The notes: generated by a model from the sequence alone, not told the origin. Shown: positions 1 to 8,410, counted from the stretch's first letter. The stretch: 64,000 nucleotides of DNA from Rhizobium sp. WYJ-E13 (GCF_018987265.1 NZ_CP076854.1:496001-560000), one strand, 5' to 3'. Program-made: numbers and translations.

Positions 1-298
1 CGCGATCTACGCAACCGGTGAACCGGCTCTGCTCGGCGCGATCGCCGCTGTCCAGAGCCAAGGCAAGCAGGACAGCATCAAGGTCTTCGGCTGGGATCTG
101 ACCGCGCAGGCAATCTCCGGACTTGACGACGGCTATGTCGTTGCCGTCGTCCAGCAGGATCCTGCCGGCGAAGGCAAGGCTGCGGTCGAGGCTCTTGCCA
201 AGCTGACCGCAGGTCAGAGCGTCGAAAAAAGCATCTCCGTCCCGATCACCATCGTGACGAAGGAAAATGTCGAGCCGTATCGGGCCGTCTTCAAATGA
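1..298 (+). CDS. Sugar ABC transporter periplasmic binding protein, C-terminal part
   Basis: The window opens inside this gene, in the reading frame starting at base 2, and it ends with TGA at 296-298. The roughly 98 residues left read AIYATGEPALLGA, then KVFGWDLTAQA, then VVAVVQQDPAGEGKAAVEAL. This is the usual end of a ribose/galactose-type (RbsB, Peripla_BP_4) binding protein, where the last strands close the second lobe. It overlaps the following ATP-binding gene by 4 bp (ATGA), and a permease follows, so it is the solute receptor of that importer. The signal peptide and most ligand contacts lie outside the window, so the sugar cannot be guessed. Confidence 0.85.
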   Translation, partial: AIYATGEPALLGAIAAVQSQGKQDSIKVFGWDLTAQAISGLDDGYVVAVVQQDPAGEGKAAVEALAKLTAGQSVEKSISVPITIVTKENVEPYRAVFK

Positions 299-1104
299 TG
301 AGTGACGACCGGCCTGTTTATGCCGAAGCCGGGGCGGCGCAAGCCTCCCCGCGTTCCTCCGGCTTGTCCGCTCAAACGCCTGCTGTGTCGTTGCGCGGTA
401 TCAAAAAGACCTTCGGTTCGCATCAGGCGCTGCGCGGCGTCGACCTGGACCTCTTTCCCGGCGAATGCCTCGGCCTCGTTGGCGACAATGCTGCCGGCAA
501 GTCGACACTGACCAAGATCATCTCCGGAACCTACCTGCCGGATGAGGGAACGATTTCGCTCGACGGCGAAGAGGTTCGCCTTTCCGGGCCTGCAGATGCC
601 CGCGACCGCCATATCGAAATGGTCTTCCAGGATCTGAGCCTTTGCGACCACATCGATGTCGTCGGTAATCTGTTTCTCGGGCGTGAGCTGACCAAAGGTC
701 CGTTTCTCGATCGTCAGAGAATGATGAGCGAGGCTCGCCGGATGCTGGATGCCCTTGAGATCCGCATCCCGCGCCTTTCTGCCAAGGTGGAGAAGCTGTC
801 GGGTGGGCAACGGCAGGCGATTGCCATCGCCCGAGCGGCATCATTCAACCCCAAGGTCCTGATCATGGACGAGCCGACCTCGGCCCTTGCGGTAGCCGAA
901 GTCGAAGCCGTGCTCGCTCTGATCAACAGGGTCAAGGCAAAGGGTGTGTCCGTCGTCCTCATCACCCACCGCCTTCAGGACCTGTTCCGCGTCTGCGACC
1001 GGATCGCCGTCATGTACGAGGGCACGAAGGTCGCCGAGCGCGATATCGCCAAGACCAATCTCGAGGATCTCGTCAAGCTCATCGTCGGGGGAGAAAGACA
1101 TTGA
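295..1104 (+). CDS. Sugar ABC transporter ATP-binding protein, single-domain RbsA-like
   Basis: This is the cytoplasmic ATPase of a ribose-type importer, about 269 residues with one nucleotide-binding domain. Classical RbsA/XylG proteins have two domains and about 500 residues. Visible motifs are Walker A GDNAAGKST (63-71), signature LSGGQRQ (168-174), Walker B VLIMDEPTSAL (188-198) and the switch histidine in LITHRL (about 225). About 30 residues precede the domain. ATG codons at 295 and 298 are both possible starts, and the first overlaps the upstream stop. The 3' end overlaps the permease start. Single-domain versions of this family are common in rhizobia. Confidence 0.92.
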   Translation: MMSDDRPVYAEAGAAQASPRSSGLSAQTPAVSLRGIKKTFGSHQALRGVDLDLFPGECLGLVGDNAAGKSTLTKIISGTYLPDEGTISLDGEEVRLSGPADARDRHIEMVFQDLSLCDHIDVVGNLFLGRELTKGPFLDRQRMMSEARRMLDALEIRIPRLSAKVEKLSGGQRQAIAIARAASFNPKVLIMDEPTSALAVAEVEAVLALINRVKAKGVSVVLITHRLQDLFRVCDRIAVMYEGTKVAERDIAKTNLEDLVKLIVGGERH

Positions 1105-2105
1105 CCGTCTACACCGAACGCGCCAAGGGCTCGCCGATGGCCGACTTCCTGAGCGAAAACGCCCAGGTCCTGTCGATCGCCTTCTTCTTTCTGGCATGCC
1201 TCGTCTTCTTTTCCCTGACGACCACCACCTTCATGACGACGGGCAACATTCTGAACATCGTGCGTCAGGCGGCACCCATCCTCGCCGTCGCGATCGCCAT
1301 GACGCTCGTCATCGTCACCGGCGGTATCGATCTGTCGGTCGGCTCGATGCTGGCGCTGATCAACGCCGTCGCGGCAATTGCGCTCGCCACCGGCATTCCC
1401 TGGCCGGTCGTCTGCATCGGCATGCTTGCCCTCGGCGGCATCGTCGGCCTTCTGCAGGGCTGGTTCATTGCCTATCAGAATATTCCCGCTTTCATCGTTA
1501 CCCTTGCCGGGCTTTCGATCCTGCGCGGCGTGGCGCTCTATCTGACACAGGGTTATTCCATCCCGATCAACAACGAGCCTGGCTTCTTCTATCTGGGGCG
1601 CGGGGAACTCGCCGGTTTTCCCGTCCCGGCGCTCATCGCAATCCTCGTCGCGATCGTCGGATATGTCATCATGGCCGTCACCAAATACGGACGGCAGATC
1701 GTGGCGGTGGGATCCAACATGGAGGCCGCTCGCCGGGTCGGCATGCCCGCCAAATGGATCGTCGCCTCGGTCTATCTCGTCTCCGGGGTCGCCTCGGCAT
1801 TGGCGGGCCTGTTGATCGCGGCCCGTCTCGGCTCCGGCTCATCGAATGCGGCCGTCGGCTTCGAACTGCAGGTCATCGCGGCCGTCGTGCTCGGTGGCAC
1901 CTCGCTGATGGGCGGACGCGGGACCATGATCGGGACCGTCCTCGGAACGATGACCATTGCCGTTATCGGCAACGGCCTGATCCTGATGCATATTTCGCCC
2001 TTCTTCACCCAGATCGTCACCGGCGCAATCATCCTGGTTGCCATCTGGCTGAATACCCGCATCTTCACCGCCAACTTCCGCTTGGCAGGTAGGAGGAAGA
2101 GCTGA
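1101..2105 (+). CDS. Sugar ABC transporter permease, RbsC-like (BPD_transp_2)
   Basis: This is the membrane-spanning subunit, about 334 residues with eight to ten hydrophobic segments. It carries the family hallmark VIVTGGIDLSVGSMLAL near the first third and the C-terminal VVLGGTSLMGGRGT that contacts the ATPase. The start is TTG at 1101, overlapping the ATPase stop and placed about seven bases after a GGGGAGA ribosome site. An ATG at 1137 is a weaker alternative. It is translationally coupled to both neighbours: the 3' end shares one base with the next start. It works with the partial binding protein and the ATPase to import a sugar or nucleoside-like solute. Confidence 0.92.
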   Translation: MTVYTERAKGSPMADFLSENAQVLSIAFFFLACLVFFSLTTTTFMTTGNILNIVRQAAPILAVAIAMTLVIVTGGIDLSVGSMLALINAVAAIALATGIPWPVVCIGMLALGGIVGLLQGWFIAYQNIPAFIVTLAGLSILRGVALYLTQGYSIPINNEPGFFYLGRGELAGFPVPALIAILVAIVGYVIMAVTKYGRQIVAVGSNMEAARRVGMPAKWIVASVYLVSGVASALAGLLIAARLGSGSSNAAVGFELQVIAAVVLGGTSLMGGRGTMIGTVLGTMTIAVIGNGLILMHISPFFTQIVTGAIILVAIWLNTRIFTANFRLAGRRKS

Positions 2106-3175
2106 TGGCGACAAACGAGCTTTCGCCGGGCCACGTGCGGTCCGGCAATGTGATGACGGTCCAGGGGCCGGTTCCGGTGTCGGACATCGGCGTCACGCTG
2201 ATGCACGAGCATATCCTCAATGATTGCCGTTGCTGGTGGCATGCCCCGAAAGAACCCGAACGCCAATATCTTGCCGAAGGATTCGTCTGCATGGAAATCC
2301 TCGGTGAGCTCCGGCAGGATCCTTTCGTCAACAAGCACAACATCACGCTCGACGACGAGAAGCTGGCTGTCACTGAACTCGAGGATTTTGCCGGTCTCGG
2401 CGGCCGGACGGTCGTTGAGCCGACATGCCAGGGCATTGGCCGCGACCCGCTTGCTTTACGGCGGATCTCCAAGGCGACGGGACTGAACATCGTCATGGGA
2501 GCCGGCTTCTATCTCGGCTCCTCGCATCCGCAAAAGGTTGCGGGCATGTCGGTTGGGCAGATCGCCGACGAGATCGTATCCGAGGCGATCATCGGCGCTG
2601 ACGGCACCGATGTCAGGATCGGCCTGATCGGCGAGATCGGAGTGTCGTCGGATTTCACCGTCGAAGAGGAAAAATCGCTGCGGGGGGCTGCTCAGGCACA
2701 GGTGCGCACCGGTCTGCCGTTGATGGTTCACCTTCCCGGCTGGTTCCGCCTGGGGCACAGGGTTCTGGATGTCGTTTCCTCCGAAGGCGGCGATCTCAGG
2801 CACACGGTGCTCTGCCACATGAACCCGTCACATGACGATCTCAACTATCAGTCGGAACTCGCCGCCCGCGGCGCATTTCTCGAATATGACATGATCGGCA
2901 TGGATTTCTTCTATGCGGACCAGCAGGTGCAATGCCCGAGCGACGAGGAGGCGGCGCGCGCGCTCGTCAAACTCGTCGAGATGGGACATACGGACCGTCT
3001 TCTCCTGTCCCACGACGTTTTCCTGAAGATGATGCTCAAGCATTACGGGGGCAACGGTTACGCCTACATTCTGCGTCACTTCTTGCCGCGCCTGAAGCGT
3101 CACGGTCTTGATGACGCGACCCTCGACATTTTCATGCGCGCCAATCCGCGATCGGTCTTTCAGGCCAGCGCCTGA
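2105..3175 (+). CDS. Phosphotriesterase-family metal hydrolase (lactonase-like)
   Basis: A 356-residue amidohydrolase-superfamily TIM barrel. Visible metal-site elements are H34 and H36 in LMHEHIL, E177 in IGEIG where phosphotriesterase has its carbamylated lysine, H209 in MVHLPG, H238 in LCHMNP and D304 in LLSHDVF. A glutamate at the bridging position is also found in PHP-type relatives. The family includes lactonases, phosphotriesterases and hydrolases of phospho-sugars. In a sugar-import operon a lactonase or phosphosugar hydrolase is more likely than pesticide hydrolysis; that is inference. The start is an ATG overlapping the permease stop after an AGGAGGAAGAGC ribosome site. Confidence 0.82.
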   Translation: MATNELSPGHVRSGNVMTVQGPVPVSDIGVTLMHEHILNDCRCWWHAPKEPERQYLAEGFVCMEILGELRQDPFVNKHNITLDDEKLAVTELEDFAGLGGRTVVEPTCQGIGRDPLALRRISKATGLNIVMGAGFYLGSSHPQKVAGMSVGQIADEIVSEAIIGADGTDVRIGLIGEIGVSSDFTVEEEKSLRGAAQAQVRTGLPLMVHLPGWFRLGHRVLDVVSSEGGDLRHTVLCHMNPSHDDLNYQSELAARGAFLEYDMIGMDFFYADQQVQCPSDEEAARALVKLVEMGHTDRLLLSHDVFLKMMLKHYGGNGYAYILRHFLPRLKRHGLDDATLDIFMRANPRSVFQASA

Positions 3176-3204
3176 GTGCAAACATAAAAAGAAATGGAAA
3201 CATC

Positions 3205-3975
3205 ATGACAAAGAAGGTTCTTCTCGTCGGCGAAAGCTGGGTCAGTTCGGCCACGCATTACAAGGGCTTCGATCAGTTCGGCAGCGTCACCTTCCATCTT
3301 GGCGCCGAACCGCTCGTCAAGGCGCTCAAAGGCAGTGCATTCGAGCTCACTTACATGCCGGCCCACGAAGCGGTCGAACAATTTCCTTTCGATATGGCAG
3401 GGCTCGATGCTTATGACGCGATTATCCTGTCCGATATCGGCGCCAATTCGCTGCTTCTTCCGCCTGCGGTCTGGCTGCATTCGAAGACCGTTCCGAACCG
3501 CCTGAAACTCATCAAGGCCTGGGTCGAGAAGGGTGGCGGCCTGTTGATGGTCGGCGGCTATTTTTCGTTCCAGGGCATCGATGGCAAGGCGCGCTGGCGC
3601 CGCACGCCAGTGGAGGATGTTCTGCCCGTCACCTGCCTGCCCTACGATGACCGCATCGAAATCCCCGAGGGTACCACGCCTGTTCTCGTCAAGTCCGGTC
3701 ACGAGACCGTCGCCGGCCTGTCCGGGGAATGGCCTCTGCTTCTCGGCGTCAATGAGGTGGACGTGCGCGAGCGCGACGATGTGGAGGTCATCGCGCGCCT
3801 GCCGGATGCGGAAGGCGGTCATCCGCTTCTGGTGACCGGCCGCTTCGGCAAGGGCAGAACAGCCGCCTGGACGTCGGATATCGGTCCGCATTGGCTTTCA
3901 CCTGCCTTCTGCGAATGGGAAGGCTACGGGCGTCTCTGGAAGAACATTCTCGGCTGGCTGACGGAGGCGAAGTAG
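3205..3975 (+). CDS. Class I glutamine amidotransferase-like protein (DUF1355 type)
   Basis: A cytoplasmic protein of 256 residues that starts MTKKVLLVGESWVSS and contains WVEKGGGLLMVGGYFSFQG and a late GRFGKGRTAAWTSDIGPHW. This pattern fits the stand-alone GATase1-like or ThuA-like family seen in sugar and amino-sugar catabolic operons. I see no clear cysteine nucleophile elbow, so amidotransferase chemistry is doubtful and a sugar-binding or isomerase-like role is possible. It sits 29 bp after the phosphotriesterase-like gene in the same operon and ends 3 bp before the convergent kinase gene. Function unknown. Confidence 0.72.
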   Translation: MTKKVLLVGESWVSSATHYKGFDQFGSVTFHLGAEPLVKALKGSAFELTYMPAHEAVEQFPFDMAGLDAYDAIILSDIGANSLLLPPAVWLHSKTVPNRLKLIKAWVEKGGGLLMVGGYFSFQGIDGKARWRRTPVEDVLPVTCLPYDDRIEIPEGTTPVLVKSGHETVAGLSGEWPLLLGVNEVDVRERDDVEVIARLPDAEGGHPLLVTGRFGKGRTAAWTSDIGPHWLSPAFCEWEGYGRLWKNILGWLTEAK

Positions 3976-3978
3976 GCG

Positions 3979-4881
3979 TCAATCGCCGGCAAGGATGCCG
4001 GCGAGTTCCGCCTTGCTTGGGAAAGCCGAGCGCGTGCCCCGGCGGCTGACGGTGATGGCGGCGGCCGCGGTCGCATGATGGATGGCTCTGGCATCGAGCG
4101 TGGTGGAGCGAAGCGCGGCCGAGGCAAGTGCCACGGCCATGAACGTGTCGCCGGCGCCGGTCGTGTCGACGACCTCGGTGGCCCGGGCGGGAACGGTCGC
4201 AAGCACGTGATGTCCGCTTGCAAGGATGGCGCCGCTGCCGCCGAGCGTCAGGACGGTCTGTGACACTCCGGCTTCGGCCAGACGACGGATCGCTGCCTCG
4301 CCGGAGGATCCGGTCAGGCTTTCAGCCTCGCCCCTGTTGAGAAAGGCGATGTCGATAAGCGGCCAGAGTTCGGCGAAGTAGGGGCGAAGCGGCGAGGGAT
4401 TGAAGGCGGTCTTCAGGCCACGGGATCTGGCCTCGGCGAGAATGCCGCGGGTGACGTCTTCGCTGAGATTGCCCTGCAGCACGACGAGGTCGCCGCTGAT
4501 GGCGTCGTCAAGCGGGGCAAGCGCCTCCGACAGGGTCAAGGCTTCGGCCGATTCCGTCGTGGTGACGATGGCGTTTTCGCCGTCTGGCGTGGTGAAGATG
4601 ATGGAGAAATCGCTGGTGCGGTTCGGGCTGGCCAACAGACGGGCATCCAGCGCCTCGCCGGCAAGCTGGTCGCGGATCGTCTGGGCGCGGAAATCCTTGC
4701 CAACGGCTGTGACGAGTGTCGTGAGAAGGCCGGTGCGGCCCATCACGACGGCCTGATTGGCACCCTTGCCGCCAAGGTCGCGGGTTTCCTCCCGACCGAG
4801 GATCGAGGCGCCCGCTTCGGGCATGGACATTACGGAAATGGTTTCGTCGATGGCGACGTTACCGATGACATAGGCACGCAT
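3979..4881 (-). CDS. PfkB-family carbohydrate kinase, ribokinase-like
   Basis: This is a 300-residue kinase expected to phosphorylate a sugar or nucleoside with ATP. It shows PfkB signature 1 (LGGKGANQAV, near residue 37) and signature 2 (DTTGAGDTFM, near residue 240), with the catalytic Asp in GAGD. The ATG at 4881 begins MRAYVIGNVAID, the usual ribokinase start; an upstream in-frame extension would overlap the divergent gene and is not family-like. It is the only minus-strand gene inside an otherwise plus-strand cluster and has only 26 bp between its start and the next gene's start. The substrate probably matches the imported compound. Confidence 0.88.
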   Translation of the reverse strand: MRAYVIGNVAIDETISVMSMPEAGASILGREETRDLGGKGANQAVVMGRTGLLTTLVTAVGKDFRAQTIRDQLAGEALDARLLASPNRTSDFSIIFTTPDGENAIVTTTESAEALTLSEALAPLDDAISGDLVVLQGNLSEDVTRGILAEARSRGLKTAFNPSPLRPYFAELWPLIDIAFLNRGEAESLTGSSGEAAIRRLAEAGVSQTVLTLGGSGAILASGHHVLATVPARATEVVDTTGAGDTFMAVALASAALRSTTLDARAIHHATAAAAITVSRRGTRSAFPSKAELAGILAGD

Positions 4882-4907
4882 GGCTGGCTTTCGGAAAGGA
4901 AAGAAAA

Positions 4908-5750
4908 ATGCAGCAGATATCGGATAAGGCCACAAGCGCCATACGGGAAATATTCGGCACTGACAAGGCATTGATCGGGATGATTCATTGCCCGCCTTTC
5001 CCGGGTGCTCCGCGCTATCGGAGTGCTGCGATGGAGACGATCTACGACATCTGCATGCGCGACGCGGACGCGCTCGTCAAAGGCGGCATCCATGGATTGA
5101 TCGTGGAAAATCACGGCGATATTCCCTTTTCCAAGCCAGAGGATATCGGCCACGAGACCGCAGCCTTCATGTCGGTTGTGACCGACCGCATCGCGCGCGC
5201 CGTCGGCGTGCCGCTCGGGATCAACGTGCTTGCCAATGCACCGATCCCGGCCTTCGCGATCGCGGCGGCAGGCGGTGCGCGCTTCATCCGCGTCAATCAA
5301 TGGGCGAACGCCTATGTCGCCAATGAAGGCTTCATGGAAGGCCGCGCCGCCGAGGCCATGCGCTATCGCTCGGCTCTGCGCGCCGAGCATATCAAGGTGT
5401 TTGCCGACAGCCATGTGAAGCACGGCGCGCATGCCATTACCGCTGACCGCACGATCGACGAATTGACCCGTGACCTGGCCTTCTTCGACGCGGACGTGGT
5501 GATTGCGACCGGCCAGAGAACGGGCAACAGCGCAACGATGGAAGAGATCGAGGAAATCGGTGCCGCCACCCACCTGCCGCTGCTCGTCGGCTCGGGCGTG
5601 ACCAAGGAGAATATCGTCGAGATCCTGAAGCGCACCAACGGCGTCATCGTCGCCTCGTCGCTCAAGGAGGGTGGCGTCTGGTGGAACCCCGTGGAGCCGG
5701 CACGCGTCGCAGCCTTCGTCGAAGCTGCAAAACCCGGCCTGGAGGCGTAA
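4908..5750 (+). CDS. BtpA/SgcQ family protein
   Basis: A 280-residue TIM-barrel-type protein with the family hallmarks GMIHCPPFPGAPRY near the N-terminus, IVENHGDIPF, RVNQWANAYVANEGF and GSGVTKENIVEIL. BtpA was named for photosystem I biogenesis in cyanobacteria. SgcQ-like members sit in sugar operons of other bacteria, and their enzymatic role is not settled. The start is ATG 4908 after AAAGGAAAG. Its stop lies five bases before the TenA-like gene, so the two are coupled. The context suggests a catabolic step on the imported compound or its phosphorylated form. Confidence 0.85.
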   Translation: MQQISDKATSAIREIFGTDKALIGMIHCPPFPGAPRYRSAAMETIYDICMRDADALVKGGIHGLIVENHGDIPFSKPEDIGHETAAFMSVVTDRIARAVGVPLGINVLANAPIPAFAIAAAGGARFIRVNQWANAYVANEGFMEGRAAEAMRYRSALRAEHIKVFADSHVKHGAHAITADRTIDELTRDLAFFDADVVIATGQRTGNSATMEEIEEIGAATHLPLLVGSGVTKENIVEILKRTNGVIVASSLKEGGVWWNPVEPARVAAFVEAAKPGLEA

Positions 5751-5755
5751 CGATC

Positions 5756-6400
5756 ATGGGCAGCACCCTCTCGCAACAGATGCTCGACGAAAACCGTGAC
5801 GTCTTCGAAGCGATGGTTCACCATCGCTTCGTCGAGGATATCAAGGCTGATCGCCTTTCGAACGAGGCATTCGAACGATACCTCGTTTTCGAAGGCGCCT
5901 TCGTCAATACGGCGATTGCGATCTTCTCCTATGCCACCGCGAAAGCCGAAACCATCGCCCAGAAGCGGTGGCTGATCGGTGTTCTGGATGCGCTCGCAAA
6001 CCAGCAGATCGCCTATTTCGAAAAGACCTTCGCGGCACGCGGCATCGATCCTTCCCGCTATGATACCGGCCGGGCCGATGTCGCGGCCTTCCGCGACGGC
6101 ATGCTGGCAATTGCCCGTGACGGTGGTTTTCTTGACACGATTGCTGCCATGTTCGCAGCCGAATGGATGTACTGGACCTGGTCGACGGCGGCGAACTCGA
6201 CCGCAATCGGCGATCCCCTGCTCAAGGAGTGGGTCAAGCTTCACGCAGAACCCGAGTTCGAGGCGCAGGCGCGATGGCTGAAGGCTGTTCTGGACGAGGC
6301 GGGCGAGACCATGGCTCCTGCCGAGCGCACGCGGTTGAGCGCCATATTCGGGCGTGCTCAACGTCTTGAGATCGATTTTCACGAAGCAGCCTATTCCTGA
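5756..6400 (+). CDS. TenA-like protein lacking cysteine
   Basis: A 214-residue all-helical protein of the TenA/thiaminase II fold. TenA-like features are HHRFVEDIKADRLSNEAF, the helix YLVFEGAFV (usual form YxxQDYxYL) and the C-terminal LEIDFHEAAY with the conserved late glutamate. Classical TenA-C enzymes have a catalytic cysteine in a C-Y/W-x-Y motif; here the equivalent segment reads AAEWMYW and the protein has no cysteine at all. It may belong to the cysteine-free TenA_E class or act on another pyrimidine-like or amine substrate. ATG 5756 follows GGAGG at 5741-5745. An M20 amidohydrolase follows 11 bp downstream. Confidence 0.78.
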   Translation: MGSTLSQQMLDENRDVFEAMVHHRFVEDIKADRLSNEAFERYLVFEGAFVNTAIAIFSYATAKAETIAQKRWLIGVLDALANQQIAYFEKTFAARGIDPSRYDTGRADVAAFRDGMLAIARDGGFLDTIAAMFAAEWMYWTWSTAANSTAIGDPLLKEWVKLHAEPEFEAQARWLKAVLDEAGETMAPAERTRLSAIFGRAQRLEIDFHEAAYS

Positions 6401-6411
6401 GAGGTCGTGCG

Positions 6412-7656
6412 ATGACTGCGGATATCGACATCGAAGGCGCGCGTCTGCTGGGTCGCCTCGACCAGTTTGCCGAGATCGGCGCGACCGCGCGCGGTGGCGT
6501 CAATCGTCAGGCCTTGACCGGACTGGATCGGGAAGCCCGGTCCCTGCTGGCTGAGTTGGCCGCCGCGCGTGGTTTTGGCGTCTTCCAGGATCCCGTCGCA
6601 AATCTCTTCATCCGCCGGTCCGGTAAAGACGACCGGGCGCCGCCACTCTTGATCGGCAGTCATCTCGACAGCCAGCCAGCCGGCGGTCGTTTCGATGGCG
6701 CGCTCGGAACGCTCTCGGCCTTCGAGGTTCTCGAAAGCCTTGAGGATGCGGGTATCGAAACGGAAAGGCCGGTCGAGGTTGTCGCCTGGACCAATGAGGA
6801 AGGATGCCGCTTCGCGCCCGGCTGCATGGGTTCGTCCGCCTTTTCGGCGGGCGCGATCCCAGCTGCATGGTCCGAGCTTGTTTCGACCGACGGCGCATTG
6901 TTCGGCGCCGAGCTGAGAGCAACGCTTGAGGCACTTCCCCAGGCTACGATGCGCGACCTGGGCATGCCGGTCCATGCCTATCTCGAGGTGCACATAGAGC
7001 AGGGGTCGTCGCTGGAGAATGAGGATATCCCCATCGGCATCGTGACGGGTATCCAGGGAACGCGATGGCTGCAGGTGGAGATGTCGGGTCAGACGGCTCA
7101 CGCCGGCACGACGGCTCTTTCCTACCGTCGGGACCCTCTGCGCGCCATGATCTCGGCGCTGAACACGCTCTATTCATTTATCATGCCGCAGGATGAAAAC
7201 GCCCGATTTACCGTCGGGCGCATCGAGGTGGAGCCGGGAGCGATCAACGCAATTCCGGAGATGGCACGCTGCACCATTGATATCCGCCATCCCGATTCAT
7301 TGGAGATCGATCGGCTGAACGCGACGATCGAACAATGTTTCGAGGAACGCGCCAAGGCTCAGCGCTGCGAGGTTCTGTTCAAGCGCAGTTTTGACATGGC
7401 GCCGGCAAATTTTCCCGAAAAGCTGCTGGGGGTTCTGGAGAACGCCGCAGCAGTCGCCGGGCTGGGGACGAAAAGGATGGTGTCGGGCGCTTTCCACGAT
7501 GCGCTCTTCGTCAATCGGATTGCGCCTTCGGCGATGATCTTCGTGCCCTGCCGCGATGGTCTCAGTCATAACGAAGCCGAATATACCGCGCCCGAGCATG
7601 TCGTTTCAGGAGCGAGATTGTTGCTGCGATCGACGGTCGAGCTTGCCAAAGGCTGA
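6412..7656 (+). CDS. M20-family Zn-dependent amidohydrolase (N-carbamoyl-amino-acid hydrolase / allantoate amidohydrolase type)
   Basis: A 414-residue cytoplasmic hydrolase of the hydantoinase/carbamoylase branch. Metal-site motifs are GSHLDSQPAGGRFDGALG, the catalytic glutamate region WTNEEGCRFAPGCMGS, HIEQGSSLE and a late SGAFHDALF with the final metal histidine. Substrates in this family are N-carbamoyl amino acids, ureidoglycolate or allantoate, and N-formyl aminopyrimidines (the YlmB role in thiamine salvage). Direct linkage to a TenA-like gene makes a YlmB-like role attractive, but this is inference. It is the last gene of the plus-strand cluster and is followed by a short convergent gap. 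Confidence 0.85.
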   Translation: MTADIDIEGARLLGRLDQFAEIGATARGGVNRQALTGLDREARSLLAELAAARGFGVFQDPVANLFIRRSGKDDRAPPLLIGSHLDSQPAGGRFDGALGTLSAFEVLESLEDAGIETERPVEVVAWTNEEGCRFAPGCMGSSAFSAGAIPAAWSELVSTDGALFGAELRATLEALPQATMRDLGMPVHAYLEVHIEQGSSLENEDIPIGIVTGIQGTRWLQVEMSGQTAHAGTTALSYRRDPLRAMISALNTLYSFIMPQDENARFTVGRIEVEPGAINAIPEMARCTIDIRHPDSLEIDRLNATIEQCFEERAKAQRCEVLFKRSFDMAPANFPEKLLGVLENAAAVAGLGTKRMVSGAFHDALFVNRIAPSAMIFVPCRDGLSHNEAEYTAPEHVVSGARLLLRSTVELAKG

Positions 7657-7768
7657 GAAGAATAGGATCTCTAACGACTGTCGAGGTCGGCGTCGCCGCA
7701 CATAAGGGAGTGAGTCTCATTCACTTCCTCCCTGTAGAGAACTTGGCGTCGACCCTGTGACCACCTCG

Positions 7769-8410
7769 TCAGCGCAGCTTGAGGCGCGTGACCAATGCCT
7801 TCGAGCGGCGGATCGCCGTGAGGGCTGCTCCCACCGTTATCACGCCGAGACCGATTGTCAGGATCTGGTTCTGCCCTCCCCACAATGGCTCGAGAAGGGA
7901 TGCCAATCCCGCCGCCGTGATCGTCGCCATCCGGTGTTGCTTGGCCATCGGGCCGGAGAAATCACTGGGATTGCCGGTCGCGCGGCCGAGTTCCCGGACA
8001 TAGGCCGTCAATACGGCGAAGGCTCCGGCCGCCCAGCCGAGCCCCGGCATGCCGATGCCATATCCGACGCCCGCGAATATCATCAGGTCGGCGATGCGAT
8101 CCGGAAACTCGTTCCAGAAAGGACCGTCAGCCTCTCCCTTTCCGCCTTCGACGGCGACCATGCCGTCGAACAGATTGCAAAGGAGGCGTGCCTGGCAGAA
8201 TAGTACAGCCAGCAGCAGGTAGCCGGCGCGCGGCAAGCCTGTTGTCTGTCCCGCCAGATAGAAAGCAACGCCGGCGATGGCTGCCGCCAGTATACTGGCT
8301 TGCGAGATCTGGTTCGGTGTGATGGCTCGCGCGGCCATCCATCGGGCAATTGCGCCCGCCCAGCGGGTGTTGCGGCTCGCCAGAGGTCTCCGGTCTCCTG
8401 TGTCTATCAT
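7769..8410 (-). CDS. CDP-alcohol phosphotransferase family protein with variant motif (YnbA-like)
   Basis: An integral membrane protein of 213 residues with about six hydrophobic segments. The family motif D-x2-D-G-x2-A-R-x8-G-x3-D-x3-D is present with exact spacing but altered: N79, D82, G83, A86, V87, G96, N100, D104. Asp 1 and Asp 3 are therefore Asn and the Arg is Val. TPNQIS near residue 31 is also typical. The family joins a CDP-linked lipid to an alcohol. The ATG at 8410 overlaps the upstream stop by 4 bp. As the last of four coupled lipid genes it probably completes a head-group transfer; whether it is catalytically active is uncertain. Confidence 0.8.
   Translation of the reverse strand: MIDTGDRRPLASRNTRWAGAIARWMAARAITPNQISQASILAAAIAGVAFYLAGQTTGLPRAGYLLLAVLFCQARLLCNLFDGMVAVEGGKGEADGPFWNEFPDRIADLMIFAGVGYGIGMPGLGWAAGAFAVLTAYVRELGRATGNPSDFSGPMAKQHRMATITAAGLASLLEPLWGGQNQILTIGLGVITVGAALTAIRRSKALVTRLKLR

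Noticed and set aside
944..2092. Long open frame of 382 codons overlapping the permease gene
   Set aside because: It is out of frame with a permease that has full family motifs, and its translation is rich in Arg and His, typical of a shadow in GC-rich DNA.
7701..7730. Terminator between the M20 gene and the lipid operon
   Set aside because: AGTGA and TCACT pair with only five bases and no T-run, too weak to call.
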